From NCBI RefSeq assembly GCF_003755175.1, contig NZ_RKHX01000005.1, positions 248,001 through 312,000 on the forward strand: a DNA stretch of 64,000 bases, read 5' to 3'. The notes below the pieces were generated by a model, which made no database searches, had not been told where the DNA came from, and worked only from the letters and a program-made list of their open reading frames with translations. Position 1 is the stretch's first letter, and the number at the start of each line of letters is the position of its first letter. This document shows, one piece after another, positions 7,412-17,660 of the stretch. The translations under genes and the position numbers were made by a program. Source of the DNA: Cellulomonas sp. PhB150. GTDB taxonomy: Bacteria > Actinomycetota > Actinomycetes > Actinomycetales > Cellulomonadaceae.

Positions 7412-9124
7412 TCAGCCCTCGATGCGCTCCACCCACGACGAGGAGAGGGACTCGTCCTCGAGGTCGAGCTCGCGCAGCATGCGCCGCATGACCGTCTCGT
7501 CGAGCTCGCCGGCGTCGCGTCGCTCCATGAGGACCTCGCGCTGGGCGGCCACGATGTCGCGCCGCAGCCGTTGCGCCCGGCTGGCCTCCTCGACGCCCGG
7601 CAGCTGGCCCGTCGCGGGCCGTCCCGCGGGCCCGAGGCCGTGCACGCTCTCGGTGGCGTCGAGGTCGTCGGGGAGGTGGTCCTCCGCGTTCTCCGGGTCG
7701 AGCATCACGGCGGCCGCGGCCGCCCTGCCGCGCCAGATCGTCGACAACCGGCTGATCGCCTTCTCCGCCTTCTCCTCGCCCATGATCGAGGTCCACTCGG
7801 GCCGCTGGTCCTCCAGGACCCGCTGGACCGCGTCGGCCGTCGCGACCCGCATCGCGGCCTCCTGCGCGGCGTCGTCGGCGATCTCGGCCCCGGACCCGAC
7901 CTTCAGCCGGGTGATGACCCACGGCAGCGTGAGGCCTTGCAGCAGGAGCGTGCCGATCGCGACGACGTAGGCGGCGAGCTGGATCGTGGCGCGGTCGGTG
8001 AAGGGCTTGCCGTCGATGGTGGCGGGGATGGCCGCCGCGGCGGCCAGGGTCACGACGCCGCGCATGCCGGCCCATGAGACGACCGCGGACTCGCGCGCCG
8101 AGAGCGAGTCGTGCTCCGGCCGGTGCGACCCGCGCATCCGCAGGTGGTCGAACTTCGCGGTCGCGAACACGTACAGCGGCCGGACCAGCACCGCGGTCGC
8201 GAGCACCGCGACCGAGAGCACGATCCCGTGCGCGAGCCCCTGGTCGGACGCGATGACGTCGCGCACGACCCACGGCAGCTGCAGGCCGATCAGCGCGAAC
8301 GTGAACGACTCGAGCAGGATGTCGAGCGTCGACCACAGCGGCCCCTCGTAGAGCCGCGTGGCGTAGCCGGCCCGCGGTGAGGTGTGCCCGAGGTAGAGGC
8401 CTGCGGTGACCACGGCCAGCACGCCCGACCCGAGGAGCTCCTCGGCGGCCCAGTACGCGGCGAACGGCGTCATCAGGCCGATGGCCGAGGCGACCACGGG
8501 GTCGTCGAGGTGCATGCGCACCTTGTGCACGACCCAGCCGAGCGCAAGTCCGACGGCGACGCCGACGAGCACGGCGATGCCGAAGGTCGCCAGCCCGTCG
8601 CCGAGCGCCCAGGCCCCGGTCGCGACGCCCGCGAGCGCGACCTTGTAGAGCGTCAGCGAGGTCGCGTCGTTGATGAGCGACTCCCCGGACAGCAGCGTCA
8701 TCACCCGCCGGGGAAGTCCCAGCCGACGCCCGACGGCCGACGCGGCCACGGCGTCCGGTGGCGCGACCACGGCCCCGAGCACCAGCGCGACGGCGAACGG
8801 GGCCGCCGGCTCGAGCCACCAGAACACCGCAGCGACAGCCAGCGCGCTGACGAGCACGAGGCCCACCCCGAGCCGGGTGATCGAGTTCAACGACGCCCGG
8901 AAGTCCCGGTAGGACGACGAGAGCGCCGCCGAGTAGAGCAGGGGCGGCAGGACGAACTCGAGCAGCACGTCGGAGTCGACCTCGAACCTTGGGATGAACG
9001 GCAGGAACGAGACGACGAGGGCAGCGCCGACGACGACGAGGGGCGCGGGCCAGCCGCGACGGCGGCACGCGGCCGCGACGAGCACGGCCCCGGCGACCAG
9101 GATGAAGACCTCGACGTGGTGCAC
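7412..9124 (-). CDS. CPA1-family Na+/H+ antiporter
   Basis: The 570-aa product has about 12 membrane helices followed by a hydrophilic C-terminal tail of about 150 residues. Family hallmarks are VVAPPDAVAA in the unwound helix region and SGESLINDATSL with the conserved Asn-Asp ion-binding pair. It would exchange cytoplasmic Na+ (or K+) for H+ at the plasma membrane for pH and sodium control. GTG at 9124 has a GAAAGGA ribosome site 5 nt upstream. The longer frame back to 9262 adds a non-hydrophobic, unconserved stretch. The cytosolic tail may be regulatory. Confidence 0.88.
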   Translation of the reverse strand: MHHVEVFILVAGAVLVAAACRRRGWPAPLVVVGAALVVSFLPFIPRFEVDSDVLLEFVLPPLLYSAALSSSYRDFRASLNSITRLGVGLVLVSALAVAAVFWWLEPAAPFAVALVLGAVVAPPDAVAASAVGRRLGLPRRVMTLLSGESLINDATSLTLYKVALAGVATGAWALGDGLATFGIAVLVGVAVGLALGWVVHKVRMHLDDPVVASAIGLMTPFAAYWAAEELLGSGVLAVVTAGLYLGHTSPRAGYATRLYEGPLWSTLDILLESFTFALIGLQLPWVVRDVIASDQGLAHGIVLSVAVLATAVLVRPLYVFATAKFDHLRMRGSHRPEHDSLSARESAVVSWAGMRGVVTLAAAAAIPATIDGKPFTDRATIQLAAYVVAIGTLLLQGLTLPWVITRLKVGSGAEIADDAAQEAAMRVATADAVQRVLEDQRPEWTSIMGEEKAEKAISRLSTIWRGRAAAAAVMLDPENAEDHLPDDLDATESVHGLGPAGRPATGQLPGVEEASRAQRLRRDIVAAQREVLMERRDAGELDETVMRRMLRELDLEDESLSSSWVERIEG

Positions 9125-9231
9125 GCCGGTCCTTTCGTCGGACGGGGCGGGGGACTGCTCATTCAACCGCGCGCGCCGGTGACCGGCCTGTGGGCAGACC
9201 TCGGTACCGGGTGCCCGTGAGGGTGAACGCC

Positions 9232-9260
9232 GAAGGCCGCATCGCGAGGATGCGGCCTTC
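9232..9260 (-). terminator. Hairpin terminator after tRNA-Arg
   Basis: A perfect 12-bp stem (GAAGGCCGCATC and its complement) with a 5-nt loop lies 5 bp past the 3' end of the tRNA on the minus strand. It probably ends transcription of the GntR-tRNA unit. Confidence 0.8.
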
Positions 9261-9265
9261 AAGGG

Positions 9266-9338
9266 TGCGCCCGAAAGGATTCGAACCTTCGACCTTCTGC
9301 TCCGGAGGCAGACGCTCTATCCACTGAGCTACGGGCGC
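9266..9338 (-). tRNA. tRNA-Arg, anticodon CCG
   Basis: The minus-strand cloverleaf begins GCGCCCG and closes with CGGGCGC plus discriminator A, 73 nt in all. The D arm contains AGCTCAGTGGATAGAGC. The anticodon stem TCTGC/GCAGA carries the loop CTCCGGA, giving anticodon CCG, which reads the frequent CGG arginine codon. The T arm holds GGTTCGAATCC. CCA is not encoded. The first 10 nt overlap the end of the GntR gene, whose TAG stop is the tRNA's T8-A9-G10. Confidence 0.97.
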
Positions 9339-10033
9339 GCGGCACCGTTGCGCGGTGCGGCGACGACATTACCAGCCGAACGCTGCTCGCCCAGCAGCGC
9401 GGACAGGTAGCGGGAGGTCTCGGCGGCCGCGCGGTCGACGTCGCCCGCGACGATCGCGTCGACGAGTGCGTCGTGCGAGTCGTGGCCGTGCACGTCCGTG
9501 ACGAAGTTGAACCGGATGTTCTCGCCGATCGCGTCCAGGAGGTTCTCGTAGAGCGAGAGGAGGACCGGGTTGCCCGCGGTCCGCACGATCGTGCGGTGCA
9601 GGGCGAGGTCGGTCGCGACCATGGCCTCGAGGTCGGCGGCGACGTAGGCGGCCGACCGGGAGTCGCGCTGGTCGAGGAGCGCGGCGGCGTCGGTCGCGTT
9701 GCGTCGTCGGGCGGCCAGGCGCGCGGCCTCGATCTCCAGGGCACGACGGACCTCGACCACGTCGCGCTGCCGGGCATCGGCGATCTGCCGGCCCATCGAG
9801 GCGGCGAGCTCGGACGTGGACAGCACGTAGGTGCCCGATCCCTGCCGACGCTCGAGCAGCCCGGCGTGCACCAGGGACTGCACCGCCTCGCGGACCGTGT
9901 TGCGGCCCACGCCGAGCAGCTCGACGAGCGCGGGCTCGGGCGGGATGCGCGCGCCGACCGGCCACTGACCCGAGGAGATGCGGTCGCGGAGCGCTCTGAC
10001 GGTCGAGTCGATGAGTCCGGTGCGTCGGGGCAT
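9329..10033 (-). CDS. GntR/FadR-family transcriptional regulator
   Basis: The 234-aa protein has an N-terminal winged helix (LIDSTVRALRDRI, then GVGRNTVREAVQSL as recognition helix and RQGSGTYV as wing) and a C-terminal FCD ligand domain (about residues 85-220) with an all-helical fold. FCD domains bind small carboxylates, often through metal-bound His; DLALHRTIV and the late H-rich segment fit. It is divergently transcribed from the CynX-type exporter at 10151, so that exporter is the likely target. Its stop codon TAG lies inside the tRNA-Arg gene downstream. Confidence 0.88.
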   Translation of the reverse strand: MPRRTGLIDSTVRALRDRISSGQWPVGARIPPEPALVELLGVGRNTVREAVQSLVHAGLLERRQGSGTYVLSTSELAASMGRQIADARQRDVVEVRRALEIEAARLAARRRNATDAAALLDQRDSRSAAYVAADLEAMVATDLALHRTIVRTAGNPVLLSLYENLLDAIGENIRFNFVTDVHGHDSHDALVDAIVAGDVDRAAAETSRYLSALLGEQRSAGNVVAAPRNGAARP

Positions 10034-10061
10034 GCGCGGTTAGGCTCCGTGTCCAGGCATG

Positions 10062-10078
10062 CGGTGCAGTCAACACCG
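10062..10078. promoter_or_regulatory. Inverted repeat in the GntR-exporter divergent region
   Basis: CGGTG and CACCG are separated by 7 bp between the two divergent genes. On the minus strand the spacer contains TTGACT, a candidate -35 for the regulator. A matching -10 is not obvious. An autoregulatory GntR site is possible but weakly supported. Confidence 0.3.
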
Positions 10079-10150
10079 GCAGGTCCGGCCACCGCCAGAC
10101 CCCGTCCAGGTCATCTTGTTCCCACGCGTGCCGGAATCGGAGTCTCCCGC

Positions 10151-11428
10151 GTGTCGTCCGCCGTGCCCGCGCCCTGGCGTGGGCGGCTCGTCGTCCTGGC
10201 CGGCATCGTGCTGGTCGGGCTCAACCTCCGCATCGCCGTGGCCTCGGTGTCGCCGATCCTCGACCTGGTCCGGGCCGACGTCGACCTGACGGCCGCCGAG
10301 GTGGGGCTGCTCGGCACGATCCCGGTCATCTCGTTCGCCCTGTTCGGGTCGCTCGCCACGCCGCTCGCCCGCAGGTTCGGGCTCGAGCCGACGATGGTCG
10401 CGGCGCTCGTGCTGTCCGCGGTCGGCGAGGTGGCGCGCGCCCTCTCGTCGTCCGCTCCGGGCTTCCTGGGCTGGTCGATGATCGCGCTCGCGGGGATGGG
10501 CATGGGCAACGTGCTGCTCCCGCCGCTGGTCAAGCGGTACTTCCCGGACCGGATCGGCGCCGTCACGGCCGCGTACTCGGTCGCGCTGTCGATCAGCACC
10601 GCGCTCCCGCCGCTGTTCGCGCTGCCCCTGGCGCAGGCGACGAGCTGGCGCGTGGCGGTCGGGGTCTGGGCCGTCGTCGGGCTGGCCGCCGCCGTGCCGT
10701 GGGTCTTCGTCATCGCCCGCTCGGCGTCCGCGCGTGCGCACCTCGGGTCGATCCTGCGGCGCGCGCCGAAGCCCGGCGGACCGGGCGCGCTGGGGAGCGC
10801 GGGCGGGGACGAGGTGCGGGTGGTCTGGCGCTCGCGGCAGGCCTGGGCGATGGCGCTGATGTTCGGCATGAACTCGCTCGGCACGTACGTCGGGTTCGCG
10901 TGGCTGCCGACCCTGCTCGCCGACGCGGGCCTGCCGAGCGACGAGGGCGGGCGCTGGCTCGCGCTGTTCGCGGTCCTGGGAGCGCCGATGTCGCTGTTCG
11001 GGCCGGTCCTCGCGCAGCGCATGCGGAACCCCTACCCGCTCGTCGTCGCGTTCGTGTCCTGCTGGGCCATCGGCTACGCGGGCCTGTGGGCGGCGCCCGC
11101 GCACGGCACGGCGGTCTGGATGGTGCTGCTCGGGATCGGCCCGTCGTCGTTCCCCGTGCTGCTCGCGCTCATCGGCCTGCGCAGCACGACGAGCGCCACC
11201 GCGGTCGCCCTGTCGGGCATGGTGCAGGGCACCGGGTACGTGATCTCCGGCCTCGGCCCGATCGGGATCGGCATCCTGTACGAGGCCACCGGCGGCTGGC
11301 ACGCACCGATCGCGGTCCTGCTCGGCTGCCTCGTCGTCCTGCTCGCCGCCGCGTGGGTCGCGTGCCGCCCGACGATGATCGGTCCGCCCGTCGACCTCCT
11401 CGACGAGGACGCCGTGCCGCGCCGGTAA
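10151..11428 (+). CDS. MFS transporter of the CynX/NimT family
   Basis: The 425-aa product has about 12 hydrophobic segments and the family pattern LNLRIAVASVSPIL in TM1, seen in cyanate (CynX) and 2-nitroimidazole (NimT) transporters. It has no strict MFS motif A. The GTG at 10151 is used because it starts just before TM1 and has CGGAG 8 nt upstream. The open frame further upstream runs through the divergent promoter region. It is probably controlled by the adjacent GntR protein. The substrate is unknown; small anionic or drug-like compounds are exported by relatives. The stop is 9 nt before argS. Confidence 0.85.
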   Translation: MSSAVPAPWRGRLVVLAGIVLVGLNLRIAVASVSPILDLVRADVDLTAAEVGLLGTIPVISFALFGSLATPLARRFGLEPTMVAALVLSAVGEVARALSSSAPGFLGWSMIALAGMGMGNVLLPPLVKRYFPDRIGAVTAAYSVALSISTALPPLFALPLAQATSWRVAVGVWAVVGLAAAVPWVFVIARSASARAHLGSILRRAPKPGGPGALGSAGGDEVRVVWRSRQAWAMALMFGMNSLGTYVGFAWLPTLLADAGLPSDEGGRWLALFAVLGAPMSLFGPVLAQRMRNPYPLVVAFVSCWAIGYAGLWAAPAHGTAVWMVLLGIGPSSFPVLLALIGLRSTTSATAVALSGMVQGTGYVISGLGPIGIGILYEATGGWHAPIAVLLGCLVVLLAAAWVACRPTMIGPPVDLLDEDAVPRR

Positions 11429-11437
11429 ACTCGGCGG

Positions 11438-13117
11438 GTGACCCCCGAGCAGCTCGCCCAGGCCATCACGGCCGCCCTCGTGCAGGCCGTCGACGACGGC
11501 ACCTTCGCCCTCGACGCCGCGGACGTGCCCACCACCGTCCACCTCGAGCGACCGCGCCAGCGCGACCACGGCGACTGGGCCACCAACGTCGCCCTGCAGC
11601 TGGCCAAGAAGGCCGGCACCAACCCGCGTGCCTTCGCCACGGAGCTGGCCTCGCGGCTGGGCGCCGTCGCGGGCGTCGCGTCGGTCGACATCGCCGGCCC
11701 GGGGTTCCTCAACATCCGCCTGGACGCGGCCGCGGCGGGCGAGCTCGCGCGCTCGGTCGTCGAGACCGGCGAGGCGTACGGCCGGGGCGCGACCCTGGCC
11801 GGCGTCCGGATCAACCTCGAGTTCGTCTCGGCCAACCCCACCGGCCCGCTGCACATCGGCGGCGTGCGCTGGGCGGCCGTGGGCGACAGCCTGGCCCGCG
11901 TGCTGCAGGCGGCCGGCGCCGACGTGACCCGTGAGTACTACTTCAACGACCACGGCGCGCAGATCGACCGGTTCGCCCGCTCGCTCGTCGCCCGCGCCCA
12001 GGGCCGTCCCGCGCCCGAGGACGGCTACGGCGGCGAGTACATCACCGAGATCGCCGAGCAGGTCATCGCCGACGCGATCGCCGCCGGCGAGCCCGACCCG
12101 CGCACGCTGCCCGACGACGAGGCGACCGAGGCGTTCCGGGCGCGCGGCGTCGAGCTCATGTTCGGCGAGGTCAAGGAGTCGCTGCACGAGTTCGGCGTGG
12201 ACTTCGACGTCTACTTCCACGAGGACTCGCTGCACGAGTCGGGCGCGGTCGACCGCGCCGTGGACCGCCTGCGCGAGCTCGGCCACATCTTCGAGGCCGA
12301 CGGCGCCACGTGGCTGCGCACCACGGACTTCGGTGACGACAAGGACCGCGTCATCGTGAAGTCGGACGGCCAGGCGGCGTACATCGCCGGTGACATCGCC
12401 TACTACCTGGACAAGCGCGAGCGCGGCTTCGACCGGGTCTTCATCATGCTCGGCGCGGACCACCACGGGTACGTCGGCCGCATGATGGCCGTGTGCGCGG
12501 CGTTCGGGGACACCCCGCACGTCAACCTCGAGCTGCTCATCGGGCAGCTGGTCAACCTGGTCAAGGACGGCCAGCCCGTGCGGATGTCCAAGCGCGCCGG
12601 CACGGTCGTGACGATGGAGGACCTCGTCGACGCCGTGGGTGTCGACGCCGCCCGGTACGCGCTCGCGCGCTCGTCGGCCGACTCCCAGATCGACCTCGAC
12701 CTGGACCTGCTCGCCAAGGCGACCAACGAGAACCCGGTGTTCTACGTGCAGTACGCCCACGCGCGCACGGTCAACGTGGCGCGCAACGCCGCCGACGCGG
12801 GTGTCTCGCGCGCCGACGGGTTCGACGCCTCGCTGCTCGACCACCCGAGCGAGGCTGTGCTGCTCGGCCAGATCGCCGAGCTGCCGCGGATCGTCGCGCA
12901 GGCCGCCGAGCTGCGCGAGCCCCACCGCGTCGCTCGGTACCTCGAGGAGCTCGCCGGCGCGTACCACAAGTGGTACGACCAGCGTCGGGTGACGCCGTTC
13001 GGCGACGAGGAGGTCAGCGACGTGCACCGCACGCGGCTGTGGCTCAACGACGCCACGCGTCAGGTCCTCGCCAACGGGCTCGGCCTGCTCGGGGTGTCCG
13101 CCCCGGAGCGGATGTGA
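11438..13117 (+). CDS. argS: Arginyl-tRNA synthetase
   Basis: The 559-aa class I synthetase charges tRNA-Arg with arginine using ATP. Visible parts are the N-terminal tRNA-recognition domain (residues 1-100), the HIGH-type signature within [10 protein letters not shown] (His about 139), the KMSKS equivalent [10 protein letters not shown] (about 382-391) and a C-terminal helical anticodon-binding domain ending LGVSAPERM. The start is the GTG at 11438. The stop overlaps the lysA start as GTGA, so the two are translationally coupled. The pair argS-lysA is a conserved actinobacterial arrangement. Confidence 0.97.
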   Translation: MTPEQLAQAITAALVQAVDDGTFALDAADVPTTVHLERPRQRDHGDWATNVALQLAKKAGTNPRAFATELASRLGAVAGVASVDIAGPGFLNIRLDAAAAGELARSVVETGEAYGRGATLAGVRINLEFVSANPTGPLHIGGVRWAAVGDSLARVLQAAGADVTREYYFNDHGAQIDRFARSLVARAQGRPAPEDGYGGEYITEIAEQVIADAIAAGEPDPRTLPDDEATEAFRARGVELMFGEVKESLHEFGVDFDVYFHEDSLHESGAVDRAVDRLRELGHIFEADGATWLRTTDFGDDKDRVIVKSDGQAAYIAGDIAYYLDKRERGFDRVFIMLGADHHGYVGRMMAVCAAFGDTPHVNLELLIGQLVNLVKDGQPVRMSKRAGTVVTMEDLVDAVGVDAARYALARSSADSQIDLDLDLLAKATNENPVFYVQYAHARTVNVARNAADAGVSRADGFDASLLDHPSEAVLLGQIAELPRIVAQAAELREPHRVARYLEELAGAYHKWYDQRRVTPFGDEEVSDVHRTRLWLNDATRQVLANGLGLLGVSAPERM

Positions 13118-14460
13118 CGCTGGGCGAGCCCTGGTCGCGCGGGGTCTCCCGCTCGCCCGAGGGAGTCGTCTCCGTGGCCGGCGTGGACGTGCACGACCTC
13201 GCGGCCCAGCACGGCACCCCCGCCTACGTGCTCGACGAGGCCGACCTGCGCTCGCGGGCGGCGGGCTACCGCCGCGCGTTCGAGGCCGCGTTCGCCGAGA
13301 TCGGCGCGGGCGTCGACGTCTACTACGCGGGCAAGGCGTTCCTGTCGCTCGCGGTCGCTCGCTGGGTGCACGACGAGGGCCTGCGGGTGGACACCGCCAC
13401 GGGCGGCGAGCTCGCCATCGCGCTGCGGGCGGGCGTCCCCGGCGCGCACATCGGGCTGCACGGCAACAACAAGTCGGACGACGAGATCGTCACGGCGCTC
13501 GAGGCGGGTGTGGGCCGCATCATCGTCGACTCGCTCGCGGAGCTCGACCGGGTCGCCGACCTGGCCGGCGCGCGCGGCCTCGTCGCGCCCGTGATGGTCC
13601 GCGTGACCACGGGCGTGCACGCGGGCGGGCACGAGTACATCTCGACCGCGCACGAGGACCAGAAGTTCGGCCTCTCGGTCGCCGGTGACGACGACAGCCC
13701 CGCGATGACCGCGCTCCTGCGGGCGGTCGAGCGGCCCGAGCTGCACCTGCTCGGCATCCACTCGCACATCGGCTCCCAGATCCTCGACCCGTCGGGCTTC
13801 GAGGTCGCCGCGCGCGTCGTCCTGACCCTGCGCGCCCGGCTCGCCGAGCGCACGGGCGTGCTGGTCGACGAGGTCGACCTCGGCGGCGGCTACGGCATCG
13901 CCTACCTGCCCGGCGAGGTCGCGCTCGACCCGGACCGCATCGCCAAGGACGTCGCCGCGTCGGTGCAGGCCAGCTCCGCCGACCTCGGCACGCCCCTGCC
14001 GCGGTTCTCGATCGAGCCCGGCCGCGCGATCGTCGGGCCGGCCGGCCTGACGCTCTACACCGTCGGGACGGTCAAGCCGGTGCGGATCGACGACGGTCGC
14101 GTGCGCACCTACGTCTCCGTGGACGGCGGGATGAGCGACAACATCCGCCCCGCCCTCTACGGCGCGCAGTACCACGCCGAGCTCGTCGGGCGCGTCTCGC
14201 AGGCCGAGCCGGTGCTGGCGCGCGTGGTCGGCAAGCACTGCGAGTCGGGCGACATCGTCGTCCACGAGGTCCAGCTCCCGGCAGACGTGCGCGCGGGAGA
14301 CCTGCTCGCGGTCGCCGCCACGGGCGCCTACGGGCGGTCGATGGCCTCCAACTACAACCAGGTCCCTCGCCCGCCGGTCGTCGCCGTCGCCGAGGGCACC
14401 TCCCGCGTCCTCCTCCGCCGCGAGACGATCGACGACCTCCTCTCCCTCGACCAGGGCTGA
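13114..14460 (+). CDS. lysA: Diaminopimelate decarboxylase
   Basis: The 448-aa fold type III PLP enzyme decarboxylates meso-diaminopimelate to L-lysine, the last step of lysine synthesis. YYAGKAF carries the PLP Lys (K74). HSHIGSQI and the Gly-rich [10 protein letters not shown] bind phosphate, EPGRAIVG is the phosphate-cradle motif, and KHCESGD supplies the Cys-Glu pair of the second subunit's active site. The GTG at 13114 overlaps the argS stop by 4 nt. A hairpin terminator follows directly, so the downstream hom gene is not in the same unit, unlike in many actinobacteria where lysA abuts hom. Confidence 0.97.
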   Translation: MTLGEPWSRGVSRSPEGVVSVAGVDVHDLAAQHGTPAYVLDEADLRSRAAGYRRAFEAAFAEIGAGVDVYYAGKAFLSLAVARWVHDEGLRVDTATGGELAIALRAGVPGAHIGLHGNNKSDDEIVTALEAGVGRIIVDSLAELDRVADLAGARGLVAPVMVRVTTGVHAGGHEYISTAHEDQKFGLSVAGDDDSPAMTALLRAVERPELHLLGIHSHIGSQILDPSGFEVAARVVLTLRARLAERTGVLVDEVDLGGGYGIAYLPGEVALDPDRIAKDVAASVQASSADLGTPLPRFSIEPGRAIVGPAGLTLYTVGTVKPVRIDDGRVRTYVSVDGGMSDNIRPALYGAQYHAELVGRVSQAEPVLARVVGKHCESGDIVVHEVQLPADVRAGDLLAVAATGAYGRSMASNYNQVPRPPVVAVAEGTSRVLLRRETIDDLLSLDQG

Positions 14461-14468
14461 CCCCCCCC

Positions 14469-14500
14469 CGCAAGCCACCACCGCCGAGCGGGGGCTTGCG
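14469..14500 (+). terminator. Hairpin terminator after lysA
   Basis: The arms CGCAAGCC and GGCTTGCG flank a 16-nt loop, starting 9 bp after the lysA stop. It separates the amino-acid backbone from the heme/surface island. Confidence 0.65.
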
Positions 14501-14608
14501 CACGCTTCCGGGCCGGGAGCCGTGCGCAACCACCCGTTCGTGCGCGGGTTCGGCCGTTCGGCGGGTCGTGGCCGGGGGCGTGTGAGGGGGGCCACAGGTC
14601 GGGTGAGG

Positions 14609-14647
14609 TTAGGTAAGGCTCGGCATGGTTAGGATTGCCTACGTTCG
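14609..14647 (+). promoter_or_regulatory. Two DtxR/IdeR-like iron boxes upstream of hmuT
   Basis: TTAGGTAAGGCTCGGCATG (14609-14627) and TTAGGATTGCCTACGTTCG (14629-14647) each keep the TTAGG half of the TTAGGTTAGGCTAACCTAA-type consensus, with a weaker second half. Tandem sites 20 bp apart fit two DtxR-family dimers repressing hmuT when iron is plentiful. The assignment rests on motif likeness and on the heme genes that follow. Confidence 0.65.
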
Positions 14648-14689
14648 CGTCGATGGGGCGTGACCTAGGACCTACCGTCGAGGACTCGC

Positions 14690-15799
14690 ATGCGCGCCCA
14701 CCACCGCCGCGGTCCGGCCGCTGCGCTCGCCGCGGTCGCGGCCGTCGTCCTCCTCGCGGTCGCCGGCTGCTCCGGCCCTGCGCAGGGTGCCACGGGCGAG
14801 ACCGCCAGCGGGGGCGCAACCCTCGCCGACAGCACGCCGCTCGCCGACCCGCGTGCGTACGAGGGCCCGTCGACGGCCGTCGTCGCCGACGCCGCGCTCG
14901 ACCCGGTGGCGCAGGACCCGAAGCCCACGCTGCCCGCGACGGTGAAGGACGCCCAGGGCACCACGGTCACCGTCACGGACACGAGCCGCATCCTCGCGCT
15001 CGACATCTACGGCTCGACGTCGCGGATCGTCTACGACCTGGGGCTCGGCGACCACGTGGTCGGACGCGACACCTCCTCGTCCTACGCGGAGATCGCCGAC
15101 AAGCCGCTCGTCACCGCGAACGGCCACGAGCTGTCGGGTGAGGCGATCCTCGAGCTCGCGCCGACGGTGATCATCACCGACACGAGCCTCGGCCCGTGGG
15201 ACGTCATCCTGCAGATGCGCGACGCGGGCATCCCGGTCGTCGTCGTCGACTCCCACCGGGGCACCGACAACATCGGCGGCCTGGTCCGCCAGGTCGCGGC
15301 CGCGCTCGGCGTGCCCGACGAGGGCGAGAAGCTCGCGGAGCGCACCGAGAAGGCGGTCGACGCCAAGATCGCGCAGATCGCCGCCGTCGCGCCCAAGGAC
15401 CCCGCCGACCGCCTGCGGATCGTGTTCCTCTACGTCCGCGGCCAGGCCGGCGTGTACTACCTGTTCGGCAAGGAGTCCGGGGCGGACGCGCTCATCGACG
15501 CTGTCGGCGGCGTCGACGTGGCGACCGAGATCGGCTGGGACGGCATGAAGCCGATCACCGACGAGGGCCTGATCAAGGCCGCGCCGGACGTCGTGCTCGT
15601 GATGTCCAAGGGGCTCGAGTCGGTCGGCGGCATCGACGGGCTGCTCGAGCGGCTGCCCGCGGTCGCGAACACGCCCGCGGGCGAGCACCGCCGGATCGTC
15701 GACATGGACGACACCGAGGTCCTCTCGTTCGGGCCCTCGACGGCCGACGTCCTCGACGCGCTGGCCGTGGCTCTGTACGCGCCGGGCTCCGCGCGGTGA
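14690..15799 (+). CDS. hmuT: Heme ABC transporter substrate-binding lipoprotein HmuT
   Basis: The 369-aa protein has a lipobox VAGC after a hydrophobic signal and is then tethered outside the membrane. A roughly 50-residue linker precedes a class III periplasmic-binding fold (about residues 83-365), which receives heme from surface proteins and hands it to HmuUV. Corynebacterial HmuT binds heme through a His and a Tyr backed by Arg. The best matches here are H146 in NGHELS, Y248 and R250 in LYVRG. The start ATG is 43 bp beyond the second iron box. The stop overlaps the hmuU GTG by 4 nt, so the five genes to 20127 form one coupled operon. Confidence 0.9.
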   Translation: MRAHHRRGPAAALAAVAAVVLLAVAGCSGPAQGATGETASGGATLADSTPLADPRAYEGPSTAVVADAALDPVAQDPKPTLPATVKDAQGTTVTVTDTSRILALDIYGSTSRIVYDLGLGDHVVGRDTSSSYAEIADKPLVTANGHELSGEAILELAPTVIITDTSLGPWDVILQMRDAGIPVVVVDSHRGTDNIGGLVRQVAAALGVPDEGEKLAERTEKAVDAKIAQIAAVAPKDPADRLRIVFLYVRGQAGVYYLFGKESGADALIDAVGGVDVATEIGWDGMKPITDEGLIKAAPDVVLVMSKGLESVGGIDGLLERLPAVANTPAGEHRRIVDMDDTEVLSFGPSTADVLDALAVALYAPGSAR

Positions 15800-16869
15800 C
15801 GACCACGCTCGAGCGCCCGACGACGGCCGTGCCCGCCCGCACGCGGAGCACCGCCCTGTTCGTCGGGCTCGCGCTCGCCCTCGTCGTGCTCGCGGTGCTG
15901 TCCGCCGGGATCGGCCAGCTGCACGTCGCGCCGAGCGAGGTCGTCGGCTCGATCCTGCACCGCATCGGCCTCGACTGGGGTCCGACGCCCGCGCACCCGA
16001 ACGGCGACGCCGCGCTCTGGGCCATCCGGTTCCCGCGCGTGGTCATGGCGGCGCTCGTCGGGGCGGCGCTGGCGACCGGCGGTGCGCTCATGCAGGGCGT
16101 GTTCGGCAACCCGCTCGCCGACCCGGGCGTCGTCGGCGTGAGCTCGGGTGCCGCCGTCGGCGCGTGCACGGTCATCGTGTTCGGGCTCGCGTTCGCGGGT
16201 CCGTGGACGGTCGCGGCCATGGCGTTCGTCGGCGGCCTGCTCACGACGATCCTCGTCTACCTCACTGCGCGCGAGAACGGCCGGACGGAGGTCGTCACGC
16301 TCGTGCTCACCGGCGTCGCGGTCAACGCGGTCGCGGGCGCGGCGCTCGCGCTGCTCACGTTCCTCGGGGACACCCAGGCGCGCGAGCAGATCGTCTTCTG
16401 GCAGCTGGGCAGCCTCAACGGCACGCGCTGGCCGTACGTCGCCGTCGTCGCGCCGATCGTCCTGCTCGGGATCGCCGGTGCCGTGGCGGTCGCACGCCGG
16501 CTCGACCTGCTCGCGCTGGGGGAGCGGTCCGCGCGGCACCTCGGCGTCGACGTCGAGCGGCTGCGGGTCGTCTGCATCGTGCTCGTCGCGCTCCTGACCG
16601 CCGGGGCCGTCGCGTTCTGCGGGATCATCGCGTTCGTCGGGCTGGTCGTCCCGCACCTCATCCGCATGGCGGTCGGGCCGGGGCACCGCGTCCTCATCCC
16701 CGCCAGCGCGCTGGGCGGCGCGGTGCTGCTGCTCGCCGCGGACCTGGTCGCCCGGACGGCGGTGCCGTACGCGGACCTGCCGATCGGCATGCTCACCGCG
16801 CTCGTCGGCGGCCCGTTCTTCTTCTGGCTCATCCGGCGCACCCGCCGCAGCGCGGGAGGCTGGGCGTGA
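15796..16869 (+). CDS. hmuU: Heme ABC transporter permease HmuU (FecCD family)
   Basis: The 357-aa FecCD-type permease has about ten membrane helices. Family landmarks are [16 protein letters not shown], the [16 protein letters not shown] segment and, near the end, [15 protein letters not shown], the cytoplasmic loop that docks the ATPase. It forms the membrane channel for heme import as a dimer. The GTG start overlaps the hmuT stop and its stop overlaps the hmuV start, each by 4 nt. Confidence 0.93.
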   Translation: MTTTLERPTTAVPARTRSTALFVGLALALVVLAVLSAGIGQLHVAPSEVVGSILHRIGLDWGPTPAHPNGDAALWAIRFPRVVMAALVGAALATGGALMQGVFGNPLADPGVVGVSSGAAVGACTVIVFGLAFAGPWTVAAMAFVGGLLTTILVYLTARENGRTEVVTLVLTGVAVNAVAGAALALLTFLGDTQAREQIVFWQLGSLNGTRWPYVAVVAPIVLLGIAGAVAVARRLDLLALGERSARHLGVDVERLRVVCIVLVALLTAGAVAFCGIIAFVGLVVPHLIRMAVGPGHRVLIPASALGGAVLLLAADLVARTAVPYADLPIGMLTALVGGPFFFWLIRRTRRSAGGWA

Positions 16870-17660
16870 GCGCGGTGCTGGCCGCCCGCGGCGTGCACGT
16901 GCGGTTCGGGCAGGCCCGGATCCTCGACGGCGTCGACGTCGCGGTCGCGGCGGGCGAGCTCGTCGCGCTCGTCGGGCCCAACGGCGCCGGCAAGTCCACC
17001 CTGCTGTCCGTCCTGTCCGGGGACACCGCGCCCGACGAGGGCGTCGTCGAGCTCGACGCGGTCGACGTGCGCGCGATGCGGCTCGACGAGCTCGCGCGGC
17101 GCCGCGCGGTGCTGCTGCAGGAGAACCGCCTGTCGTTCCCGTTCTCGGTCGAGGACGTCGTGCGGATGGGGCGCGCACCTTGGCGGGGGACCGCACGCGA
17201 GGACGCGGACGACGACGTCGTCGCGCGCGCGCTCGAGACCGCCGACGTCTCGCACCTCGCCGCCCGTCGCTTCCCGACGCTGTCCGGAGGGGAGAAGGCG
17301 CGCACGGCGTTCGCCCGCACGCTCGCCCAGGAGCCCGGCGTGCTGCTCCTCGACGAGCCGACGGCCGCGCTCGACATCCGCCACCAGGAGGCCCTGCTCG
17401 ACGAGGCCCGCCGCTGGGCCCGCGAGGGCGCGAGCGTCGTCGTCGTGCTGCACGACCTGACCCTCGCGGCCGCCTACGCCGACCGCGTCGTCGTGCTCGA
17501 CGCAGGCCGCGTCCGGGGCGACGGCCGGCCGGCCGACGTGCTGACCGGCGACCTGCTGACCGACGTGTACCGCCACCCGATCGAGGTGATCCGCCGACCG
17601 GGCGGCGACGAGCTCGTCGTCCTGCCCGTCCGGACCCCCGCCCTCCTGGAGACCCGATGA
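16866..17660 (+). CDS. hmuV: Heme ABC transporter ATP-binding protein HmuV
   Basis: The 264-aa ATPase carries Walker [10 protein letters not shown], a Q-loop in [10 protein letters not shown], the signature [13 protein letters not shown], Walker [13 protein letters not shown] and the H-switch in [10 protein letters not shown]. The signature has the LSGGE form common to heme and iron-siderophore ATPases. It powers HmuU on the cytoplasmic face. It is coupled by 4-nt overlaps to the permease before it and the surface-protein gene after it. Confidence 0.93.
   Translation: MSAVLAARGVHVRFGQARILDGVDVAVAAGELVALVGPNGAGKSTLLSVLSGDTAPDEGVVELDAVDVRAMRLDELARRRAVLLQENRLSFPFSVEDVVRMGRAPWRGTAREDADDDVVARALETADVSHLAARRFPTLSGGEKARTAFARTLAQEPGVLLLDEPTAALDIRHQEALLDEARRWAREGASVVVVLHDLTLAAAYADRVVVLDAGRVRGDGRPADVLTGDLLTDVYRHPIEVIRRPGGDELVVLPVRTPALLETR

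Noticed and set aside
10038..10052. GGTTAGGCTCCGTG upstream of the GntR gene as an iron box
   Set aside because: It has one half-site only and lies in a promoter region with no iron-related gene.
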